NCBI GenBank assembly: GCA_000333855.2
Contig: CM007316.1
Location: 823,821 to 871,836, forward strand
Source: Endotrypanum monterogeii
Lineage: Eukaryota; Euglenozoa; Kinetoplastea; Trypanosomatida; Trypanosomatidae
Direction: 5' to 3'
DNA: 48,016 nt
Shown here piece by piece: positions 10,659 through 19,057 of this stretch (its first letter is position 1; each line of letters begins with the position of its first letter). The translations under genes and the position numbers were made by a program. The notes beneath the pieces were generated by a model. That model saw only the letters and a list, made by a program, of their open reading frames with translations, had not been told where the DNA came from and ran no database searches.

Positions 10659-12743
10659 CTACCACAAAATGTAGTGATCTAAAGCCTGCTGTGTGAAACG
10701 CGCACCGCGGACATGCTCGACAAGCAACATGACCATCCATGCCAAGAAAGAAATGCAAAGCACCCCAAAGCTTGCAACGCTCGGAATCACCCATAGTCTG
10801 GGATGAATATCGAAAAGCGTCAACTCCGAATGCGTTACGTTCACTCGTATCAGAGAAAGGAAAGCTATTTCCATCAGCATGACGGGAACACAGATGACGC
10901 CCATGAGTCTCGACAACGGCAGGTTGACGTACACGGTCACGAGACATATAATGGAAAGTGCATCTATGCCTACGTAAATGGAGACAAATACCAGTCCACC
11001 AAGGCTGATAAATTCTTTATCCAACAAAAAGATGGTGAGAGTCAGCGCTTGGGCAACGAAGAAGTACATGGAAAAAAAGATAAGCACCTTTGTGGCGATA
11101 TCAGATGGACGGACACGTCGGGCGACCATGCGTGTGTAGCGCTCGGTTGCCGAGCTTTGGCTTGACAAAAGTGCGAATCCGCGCTCGCTGCAAGAATGTG
11201 TGAACACGGCGATGCGGTAGAGGGATAAGATGGACATGAGTGTCAACATGCACGAGCAGGCCACGATCAGCCAAAAAAAAATCAAACCCCGTTTGGGCTG
11301 TGCCTCTTCATTACCAATAAAAGAAAACGTCTGCACTATAAGCTGAGGCAGTGCGTGACAACATCCGTTGATGATTTGCTGAATGTATGTGCTATTGCGC
11401 AGATCGTACCGAATAATAAAGAAACGCTTCGAGTTCGCCGATATTTCGTACCGCAGCAAGACGTAACTGAGCATGATCTCGTACACTGGGATGATGGGTA
11501 TAAACCTAAAGTAGTTATCCGGGTAGTGCCATATTTGATTATCGTAGCTCTTCAGCTTTCCTTCCTCTGCCCGCATGGTTGCAACGATACTCACAACATA
11601 GCCGACAATGTATACAATGATAGTCCAGTACCCATTGTTGCGGTACTCCGGCTGCAAAAACCAGAACACCATCGACCAGGTCACCAACGCTGAGAACAAC
11701 AATGTTATCAGCACACTCAGGCAACTGAAACTGATGCTGAGGTAGTGCAAGAAATCCAAAACGACGTACACACAAAAACTTGGCTTCTGTATATTCTCCA
11801 CGAGATACGGGTAGTCGATGAGAAGCTCCACGTAGTCGAAGCCAGAGTAGCGTAGGAGGACCATCTGCTGAAATGTGATTCGACTTGTGCGAATGCTGCA
11901 CAGGTACCGAACATAGCTGAGCAAATCTCCAGGAACGACGTCGCCGTTGTACGGGTCACCGGCGAGGACCTCGTCAAGCTTCGCCTGCACGACCGACTGC
12001 ACAAGAGGATCATCAATGTCCACGCGCCCCGAGTCCAGAAACACCTTCAGTAGGGTCGGACTTTCACTCACGATCTGAAACATTTCCCCATCGAGCAACT
12101 CGTCGCTGGCTTTGAGTGTGGCAAGGATTATGTTGAGAAAAACGTCAGAGCCGGTTTCCATGAACAAGAGCACGGTATCTTTTAAATCTAAATCCACCTG
12201 GTCGTAGTGGCCTCCCTCCTCCAGATCACCTCTGCCCTCCTGGAGGCTTACGGACTCGGTGGACGGCCCTGACCCCGCTGAGCTGTGGCTCCGAGATCCG
12301 TCGAATTCCCAGCCACCGCTGCTACTGCTACTACCGCTGCTGTGTCGGCCTGGAGCTTGTCCGCCAGCAGCTCCGTCGGTACTGCCATCAAAGCCCGAAG
12401 ATGTCGGCTGCCGACCAGGGGATATGTCGCCACCGCCTCCATATGATGCGGTGCCTCTTTGCCTAGTGAGAAGTTCAGCAACCGCAGTTGCACCTTTGTA
12501 GACGATAGCGGAAAACCAACCGCCATATGTTCTACTTTGGTGAGAACGTTTGCTCTCCACTTCTTCCCCGCTTCCGTACGGTTGGCGTGAAGCACTAGAG
12601 GGTGTTGCACCGCGCGCGGAGCTCTCGTTGGTGAGGTCACCATCGTCAGGTAAAGACCCGAGCTCCACGGCTGCCTCATGCGAAGCGCCATCGTCAGATG
12701 AGTCCACAAAGTATACGCGCATTCGATTTGACTGAAAATTCAT
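10659..12743 (-). CDS. XK-related (XKR-like) multi-span membrane protein
   Basis: This is a 694-residue protein from the ATG at 12743. The first 320 residues are soluble, with Gly/Ser-rich disorder (about 95-165) and then a helical part. From about 322 onward there are roughly eight to nine hydrophobic segments. The fourth contains HALPQLIVQTF (about 463-473), close to the E-x-x-PQL-x-LQ signature of XK/XKR proteins, the family of phospholipid scramblases involved in phosphatidylserine exposure. Spacing and topology fit that family, but the resemblance was judged by eye. If correct, it would act at the plasma membrane or an internal membrane in lipid scrambling. The long N-terminal soluble region is not typical of animal XKRs. 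Another possibility is an unrelated kinetoplastid-specific polytopic protein. Confidence 0.72.
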   Translation of the reverse strand: MNFQSNRMRVYFVDSSDDGASHEAAVELGSLPDDGDLTNESSARGATPSSASRQPYGSGEEVESKRSHQSRTYGGWFSAIVYKGATAVAELLTRQRGTASYGGGGDISPGRQPTSSGFDGSTDGAAGGQAPGRHSSGSSSSSGGWEFDGSRSHSSAGSGPSTESVSLQEGRGDLEEGGHYDQVDLDLKDTVLLFMETGSDVFLNIILATLKASDELLDGEMFQIVSESPTLLKVFLDSGRVDIDDPLVQSVVQAKLDEVLAGDPYNGDVVPGDLLSYVRYLCSIRTSRITFQQMVLLRYSGFDYVELLIDYPYLVENIQKPSFCVYVVLDFLHYLSISFSCLSVLITLLFSALVTWSMVFWFLQPEYRNNGYWTIIVYIVGYVVSIVATMRAEEGKLKSYDNQIWHYPDNYFRFIPIIPVYEIMLSYVLLRYEISANSKRFFIIRYDLRNSTYIQQIINGCCHALPQLIVQTFSFIGNEEAQPKRGLIFFWLIVACSCMLTLMSILSLYRIAVFTHSCSERGFALLSSQSSATERYTRMVARRVRPSDIATKVLIFFSMYFFVAQALTLTIFLLDKEFISLGGLVFVSIYVGIDALSIICLVTVYVNLPLSRLMGVICVPVMLMEIAFLSLIRVNVTHSELTLFDIHPRLWVIPSVASFGVLCISFLAWMVMLLVEHVRGARFTQQALDHYILW

Positions 12744-12751
12744 GACGCCAT
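12740..12751 (-). promoter_or_regulatory. three-codon uORF overlapping the XK-like start codon
   Basis: Just upstream of the main ATG (12743-12741) lies another ATG at 12751-12749 that encodes Met-Ala-Ser and stops at TGA (12742-12740). The stop overlaps the main start as ATGA. If the mRNA begins at the predicted acceptor nearby, ribosomes would meet this mini-ORF first, and main-frame translation would need leaky scanning or reinitiation. The sequence is observed. The effect is inferred. Confidence 0.6.
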
Positions 12752-14125
12752 GAGCGCCGGTTTATCTCGTGAGAAAACAAAAAAAAAATCAGAGCGCTTA
12801 TGGCCACACTGAGGCGTGTATATCTCTGCCTGTCCGTTAAAGCTACACGATCTGCCAAGAAGATCGACTTTTATTTTTTTGTGCCGGCCGCTGCCAGTGG
12901 GCCAACTGCTGCCAACTCAGATGGTGTGAAGACAATAGGGGGTGCTGATAAGAAAAAAAGGAAAAAAAAGCAACGCAGAACCATCAAGTGCGTGTGTTTG
13001 TGTGTATGGACCATAAAATGGAAAAAAAAGTCTTGGACATTCCTGTGTTCTGCAGGCAAACGGTGTTGATTGCGTTTCGATAGTTTAGCAGTCGTAGTAA
13101 CAAGTATGGGTGAAAGACTCCGAAATGGGCGAGTGACAAAAGAGAAAGGCAGCTCACTTCAGACGCGCGACCGCCTCCACTCACCAACGCCCTTCCCAAC
13201 CTGAAAATGTAGCTGTAAACGCGTGTGTGCGTTCCCGATATTCGCCTCTTGATTAATGCTCACACAGAGAGAGACAGAGAGGAATGCATAGGGACATGCA
13301 AAAGTAATCGTGAGGGAGAAAAAAAAAGGGAAGGAGAAGTAACCTTCAAAGATCGGGTGATGGACTTCTGTAACATCCAGGGAAATCAGAGAAACCCACC
13401 AAGAAATATGGGGCGGCAGATGTAGCAAGAAGCCCAAGATGAGGGGATGCAAAGCGAGGGGACTCTTATCAAAGCTTTGGGCCGCGTTCCACACCAGCAC
13501 CACTATGATTGGTAGCACTGTGATCAGACAGGGATAGTTCAGCAATTACTGAGAGAGACAGGTAATTATTTCTTTGCAAATAAGCCTTGACTTCGGTCGT
13601 TAGGGAAAAGTGAAGGTCAACGTTTGAACTCTTCTCACGGCTCTCTCTCTTCCGAGCACCCACCTCATGGATGGCGTAGCTTTTTTCGTGTGCACGCCCG
13701 TTACTTGTCCACGGCAGCATGCAAATGTGTCGTCTTCTTGTACTGACAGTCGAACACACCTTCGAAATGAAGAAAGAAGAGGGCAAGAAAAAGTGAAAGG
13801 GAAGCAGTGCAGGTTTTTTTTTTTAAGCGAACGATGATTTCCCCTTCCGCTAACACCACCCATCCTACACCGACAAACTCGCAAGTTCTCACGAGAACAA
13901 GTGCGCCCTCACACACACACTACAAAGCCCACTGCGATGAAAAACAGAGGCGTTGCAAAAGAAGCTGGAACACACTGGCGGGAGGGAGAGGAAGAAGGAG
14001 GTAGGGGGTGCAGATTCGGCGACTATTCATACGCACCCCACCTCCCTGCTTCCCTCCTGCCCTCTCCCCTTTCCCTCAACACCTCCGGACCTCTGCAATC
14101 GTCCACCCAGGGTGGCCCATTGACG
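12744..14125. other. intergenic region between CstF64 and XK-like genes
   Basis: The gap is expected to hold the CstF64 3' UTR and the XK-like 5' UTR. It contains several A-rich homopolymers on the plus strand (near 12780, 12950-12970, 13020 and 13320), which are pyrimidine tracts on the coding strand, and a T run at about 13815. A hydrophobic minus-strand frame at 13159-13545 lacks an ATG and is not accepted as a gene. Confidence 0.6.
12766..12767 (-). promoter_or_regulatory. predicted trans-splice acceptor AG of the XK-like gene
   Basis: On the minus strand a T10 run and further pyrimidines (about 12793-12769) precede an AG at 12767-12766. This gives a 5' UTR of about 22 nt before the ATG at 12743. 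It is the first AG after the tract. Confidence 0.55.
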
Positions 14126-15346
14126 TCATAAATCCTTCGACATCACCAAGAGGCGACTTTGCAACACCTCCAGCTGCTTTCGCTGAACTGGATCAGGTAC
14201 TTGCGCTAAGTCACGCGCTGACATGGTCAACACCCGTTCCACATCCTCCTCGCTCATGTTCTGAATGAGCTCCAGGACCTCATCACGTTCTGCCTCTGTG
14301 ATTGGTGCCGACGGTAACGCATCAGATGTCTGGGAGCCGAAAGGAGCAGTGGCTGAGGAAGAGGATACGCCACTGGCGTTGGTGTTGCGCTTGCGGTCAC
14401 CACGTACCTCGTCGCCTTTGACAAAAGACTTGGCCTCTTTCTTAGCCGGCTGTGGTGGTTGTGCCGAAGGCTTTTGGGGTGTCTGCTGAGAAGCTTCAGT
14501 GACAGGCGGCGACGGAGGCGGCGGTGGCGGCGTTGGCTGCCGTGGCTGGACCAGCTTCGCCTCTGCATCCGCTGCTTTCCTCGACTGGAACGCATCACGA
14601 GGCAATGATCCGAAAGGAATTCGGCCAGCGTGTTGAAGTGTCATGACCACCGCTGATTTCAACGCTGGGTTGTTGTGCAATAATCGCTTCGCCTCGATCG
14701 GGCGCTCTAGTGCCAACACACGCAGCTGTTCGACAGCCGCGTACGCATCCTCTGTTGCCATGCCCCGCAGTGCGTCGAGGACGAGGGAGCTTTCACGGCC
14801 AAGAATCGGATCCGTAAAAAGGCGCGGAAACTGCATCATTTCTCGCCCGGCCCTGTCACTGTTTGCTTGCTGTAACTGCTCCGGTTGCTGAGACTGCTGC
14901 GGAGAGAATGGCGCACGCGCCATAGGAGGACGCATGCCACTACCAGAAGCTGCGCCGGGACTAAAAGGCGGACGTGACGAGTGCGCCGAGGGATACGGCT
15001 CTCGGGTCCGTTTTCGAAAGGTGGTGTGGTCAGCGGGTCCACTCCCGCTGCCGCCAGGGCCTGCGCGCGCCGGACCGTGCAGTGTGGTGCTGCGCGCTGC
15101 CGTCACGCGCATGGCGCGCTCGCCGAAAGTGGTTCCGTCGAGGCGACGAATGGCCTCCTCGGCGGTCTGAGGATCCATATATCCAACGATGCCATAGCGG
15201 AAGTCCTTCCCCGGCGCGGGGCCGAATATGGTAAAATTGACGACATGGCCGACGGACTCGAAGTGCTGACGTAACTTCTCCTTCTCAATTACGAGAGACA
15301 CGCCGGTGAAGAAGACGCTGGATGCCACAGCGTTTCGATCTTCCAT
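14126..15346 (-). CDS. CSTF2: cleavage stimulation factor 64-kDa subunit (CstF64/CSTF2)
   Basis: This is a 406-residue protein from the ATG at 15346. The order is that of CstF64. An N-terminal RRM (about 9-85) has RNP2-like VFFTGV and RNP1-like RYGIVGY. A helical hinge (about 183-243) resembles the CstF77/symplekin-binding hinge, with the pattern of paired helices and NNPALKSAV. A proline/glutamine-rich linker with a proline run lies near 272-281, and a short helical C-terminal domain (about 350-406) ends a few residues past QSRLLVMSK. In other eukaryotes CstF64 binds the U/GU-rich element downstream of poly(A) sites. In trypanosomatids polyadenylation is coupled to trans-splicing of the next gene, so the RNA element may differ. 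The protein is shorter than human CSTF2 (577 aa) and lacks its MEARA repeats. The role is inferred from architecture. Confidence 0.82.
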   Translation of the reverse strand: MEDRNAVASSVFFTGVSLVIEKEKLRQHFESVGHVVNFTIFGPAPGKDFRYGIVGYMDPQTAEEAIRRLDGTTFGERAMRVTAARSTTLHGPARAGPGGSGSGPADHTTFRKRTREPYPSAHSSRPPFSPGAASGSGMRPPMARAPFSPQQSQQPEQLQQANSDRAGREMMQFPRLFTDPILGRESSLVLDALRGMATEDAYAAVEQLRVLALERPIEAKRLLHNNPALKSAVVMTLQHAGRIPFGSLPRDAFQSRKAADAEAKLVQPRQPTPPPPPPSPPVTEASQQTPQKPSAQPPQPAKKEAKSFVKGDEVRGDRKRNTNASGVSSSSATAPFGSQTSDALPSAPITEAERDEVLELIQNMSEEDVERVLTMSARDLAQVPDPVQRKQLEVLQSRLLVMSKDL

Positions 15347-16433
15347 ATTTTAGTACTTCTGTGAAATCTGCTGGCGTGTGGGTCGGGATCACAGTGTACC
15401 CCTGCGCATGCAACACAGTGTGCTTATATTGATGCTAGCTCTTACTTCAGCACAGTTTTACCACTCGCCACGAAATATGAGCAAGGTACGCGAGATACTC
15501 TGTCTGCGTCTGTGTCTGTGTGTGATGTGTGCGCACGTGCTTACGGATGTGTGCATGTGCGTGTGTAGGTAAGCAAATGTGTGCAGAGGAGAAAAATTTG
15601 AGCAGGGAGGCACAGAAAAAAAAAAAACACTTGCGGCAGCGGGTAGCACGATGCGATTCATTTTTTTTCTCGCTTTCAAGAAGCCGAGCTAGGAGGGCAA
15701 GAAAAAAGATGAAAAGAGAGGTCGAGGCCCCCAGAGAGCCACACGAGGCGGCAAAGAAGGACCAAAAGCCGTACATGCAGCAGACAAAGGGGGACGTTGG
15801 GTCGTGATCATGCGGTGCAAAACAGCACAGCACCCGCCCAAAATCATTTGGTAGTTCCCACCAACACTCCTCTGAACACCCCGTTCATAAACTACTGTTT
15901 GTGTTTCTATGCCTCTGTGTGATGTGTGGGTAGGTGGTTGGAGCAATGAAAAATACAGCGCTCCGCCAGCCAAAACGAACAGAGGAGATAACTACGCAGC
16001 GAGGAACATTTATTGGAGTCCATTTGAATTACGCTCAATCGAATATACACGCCTTCCTCCTCTTCCTCCCGCACCCCTGTGCGTGTGGGGACAGGGGGTC
16101 GTGCGTCTGGTACGACTGGGATATCTACTAGACATTCATCTACTTGATGGATGCATCCACTGTTGCTCAGTCCTCCTTTCTTCACGTATGTGCGATAAAA
16201 CAGTTCTCCTGCCAATAATAATAAATCACAGAGGCAAGAAGGAGACCCGAGTGCACAACAGCCCACCAAACGAGGCAAAGAAGCACACACACACACACAC
16301 ACACACGCATGAACACACAGGCACACCAAGTCGCCAAAATCCCAACACCCATGGCAGCAGAAACAGCGGCAAATATTTCATGATACCCCCCTCCTCTCCT
16401 CTCCTCTCTCTCTCGCTGCAGCGGGAAGACAAT
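15347..16433. other. intergenic region between TMEM14-like gene and CstF64
   Basis: I see no gene. The region contains a GT-rich stretch (about 15500-15570), an A12 run near 15616, a (CA)n tract (16284-16306) and a CT-rich stretch (about 16387-16415). The expected content is the 3' UTR of the small membrane-protein gene and the 5' UTR of CstF64. I could not pick a single convincing acceptor for CstF64. Confidence 0.55.
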
Positions 16434-16835
16434 CTAAAATTTTTCGTCCTCGGCATCCTCCCCCGCATCTTCAAAGCAGTGCAACTCCTTCTGCCACCGC
16501 ATCGCATGGTAAGTGCTGTAGAATGTACCGATCCCATAATGCACGGAGCGAGGGAAAAAGCGATTGGTGAATAGAATCCTCAACGGAGCCCCTAACGTAA
16601 AAAGCAGTGACGCTGCGAGACCTATCTGCGCGCCGAGCAGCGGCATGTGCAACGAGTTGGTCGCCCCGGTGGAGCAGCCAAGAAGAGCAAGCAGAGTAAC
16701 GTTTGTGTAGACGTTGGAAATTCGCATCGTGCCATTGAGCACACTGTTAAACAAGCATGAGGCCACACAAACACCAGCAAGGGGGGTGTTCACCGCGTAT
16801 GGGTCAAACCACTCTCGACTAGAAGTAGTACCCAT
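16434..16835 (-). CDS. small TMEM14-like membrane protein, possibly N-myristoylated
   Basis: This is a 133-residue protein from the ATG at 16835. It starts MGTTSS, which fits the N-myristoylation consensus (Gly2, Ser6). Hydrophobic, small-residue-rich segments lie at about 18-30, 43-62, 64-90 and 100-112, and the tail is acidic (FEDAGEDAEDEKF). Length, segment number and the R-x-x-x-T-x-RF-x-P pattern before the last segment recall the TMEM14/UPF0136 family of small mitochondrial or ER membrane proteins. The match is weak and was judged by eye. It is well isolated (2.2 kb from importin, 1.1 kb from CstF64) but clearly protein-like. Function unknown. Confidence 0.68.
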   Translation of the reverse strand: MGTTSSREWFDPYAVNTPLAGVCVASCLFNSVLNGTMRISNVYTNVTLLALLGCSTGATNSLHMPLLGAQIGLAASLLFTLGAPLRILFTNRFFPRSVHYGIGTFYSTYHAMRWQKELHCFEDAGEDAEDEKF

Positions 16836-16893
16836 CCCTCCTATCCAAGTAACCTGATTCTTTGTATGTTTTCACCACTTAACCCTACACGTG

Positions 16894-16925
<32 letters not shown>

Positions 16926-18194
16926 CCTTGTTTTTAACGTACGAGTGCCCTTTCGCTTTGGGCGTGGTTCGCTCGCCTATGATCTCACCCCTCTTGAGAA
17001 ATCAACCGCGTGTCTCTCAGCCTTTTTTTTTTCGTCTCAGGAACGGCGAAAGAGGTCGGGATACGCTGTAGTAGAGTGATTGGGAGACAAGGGGGAGGGG
17101 AAACGATACTTTTGCGGCTCACACCCCACTGATCTCACCGCGTTTCTGATTCCAAGGGGAAAAACGGAATCGGAAATCGCATCTCAGACGGATATGCATG
17201 TACGTATGTATATATGTATTGATTGAGCCATTTATGTATGGCGCACATAGGTGGTGGACATGTTTCGTTGGTTGAGGATCGAATGAGGGAGTTGTGTGTA
17301 GTAGAAAAAAAAAGAGGGGGTAGTGAAGACAGAAAACAACAGTGCAGGAAAGGCACGGGTGACCGCCAGTGAACACTGTGTGTACCACGCCAACGAGAAC
17401 AAGGAGTTTCCCGCTTGAAGAAAAAAGGGAACAGTTGTCACTCCAAGTGAGAGAGCGTTGGAGTGCCTGTGGGAGCTGCCCTCCGTAGAAAGTGATCAAC
17501 GTCGTTGGGGTTTCATTGTCACCGCACATTTCGTTTGGAAAGTACGTCGACGTAAAGTGTGCATTTGTAGCCGTGGGAGTGTGCCAGGAGACCGCGGTGA
17601 ATCTACAGGAGCCTCCCCCCGCCCCACTGAGTAACGAACACTCCACAGCATGACACCACACTTTTCCTTGGCAACTTCCCTTCTACCTCTAACGGACCGC
17701 GTCCCCCGCCCTAGACGGTCCTACCCTACCATCAGTCCTTCTTTGCAGGTGGATAGAGGGGCAACCCAAGGACAAACATCGACCTTTGCATCTTTGAATT
17801 CGGCAAGCGACATGGCGAAAGCGACACACAGAAATATGAGCACACTAAATTTTAAAAAATGCCTTTTGTGTGCATTCCTCGGATTTATCACCGAAGCCGC
17901 ACAGACACACACACACATACACACACACGTACATACTTACTGCACAAGCATTGCAGGTGCATCAGGGAACCACACAGAGTCGGAATACAACAAAAAAAAA
18001 CAGAAATCCGAAGCAAGGATAATTCATATACCAACACCACACTCTCCAGGACGTAAAGGGAGACGACTACTCCACTGTGTCGACGGGGGGAGGGAGCCAT
18101 AAGAACTACAAAAATATATATGGATCCTCCGACAACAGAGAGTGCAGAGAAAAAAAAGGAGCGAGAAAGAGGACAACGCACGCCCAGATGTGTT

Positions 18195-18225
<31 letters not shown>

Positions 18226-18321
18226 CTGTAGGTATCGATGTCGGTGTCAAGATGGAAAAAAAAAGAAGAGAAAGCATCACAGCCTATATTTATATTTACT
18301 TACTTAGATGTGTATGCTGTA

Positions 18322-18366
<45 letters not shown>

Positions 18367-19057
18367 GAGGTGTAAACAAAAAAAAGGAGCGCTCTATCAA
18401 TATTCAAAACAAAAACAGGCACACACACACACACACACACACACACCACACAAACTGCACAGATAACAGAATTCTCCACGGTGACAACCCCAAACTGCTC
18501 TCTTTCTACTTGTATAGGTTTATATACTTCACGTTTGAAAACACACAAGCATACACCTCGCCTCCTTGTGGCTCTGCAAAATAGCCTGCCCTTTCTCCGT
18601 ACTCCGCCCCTGCGCGCGTCTTGCAAGGGTGCTGATTCCCTTCCCCTTCCTTTCCGGTTTGCCCTCCTCTTTTCCCCTTTAGGAAAACAAAGGGGGAACC
18701 TTCAACAAACGTGAAAGAGGGAAAAATTACATATCATCACAAGAAAAAAGCTCGAACACACTCAGTGACTGCGAGGGAAAAAACAACAGAAACATATGCG
18801 AGATGCGAAGGCGAGGGCGAGAGAGGGGAAACAAGGCTCATCAGATAATGCGTCACTTCTTAAGGGATTTTCAAGTGCTTTTGTTTTCTTCTCCCCTCCG
18901 AAAAAAAGTATTTGAAAGGCCTTTTGTCAGCAAGATGCTATACGTTTCTCTGTTTCTTCTATAGAACACTTTCTCAGCACTCCCTCCCCCATCGTCACTT
19001 ATTTTTTATAGAAATGGATGCGCACACATCCCTAACGCCACCGCAAACAAGAGGCAC
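16836..19057. other. 2.2-kb intergenic region between importin and TMEM14-like genes
   Basis: No credible gene was seen. The region contains (GT)n at 16899-16924, (CA)n at about 17904-17930, (GT)n followed by (TA)n at 18195-18225, and the inverted (GT)n...(CA)n pair at 18324-18447. A 180-codon minus-strand frame (17119-17661) ends in repeat-like Tyr/His/Ile sequence and is not supported. Most of this should be importin 3' UTR plus the 5' leader of the small membrane-protein gene. Confidence 0.55.
18324..18447. repeat. inverted (GT)n / (CA)n dinucleotide arms
   Basis: A (GT)14 tract (18324-18352, followed by GA repeats) is matched about 70 bases later by a (CA)13 tract (18420-18446). Because the two arms are complementary, the RNA could form a long stem with a loop of about 70 nt. 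Read directly from the sequence. Confidence 0.8.

Noticed and set aside
13159..13545. Hydrophobic 128-codon minus-strand ORF upstream of the XK-like gene
   Set aside because: It begins at TTG, not ATG. The hydrophobicity comes from pyrimidine-rich sequence expected near a splice acceptor, and no clear family is seen.
17119..17661. 180-codon minus-strand ORF between importin and the TMEM14-like gene
   Set aside because: The C-terminal half is repeat-like (YIHTYMHI) and contains an F run from a homopolymer. Composition is unlike neighbouring proteins.
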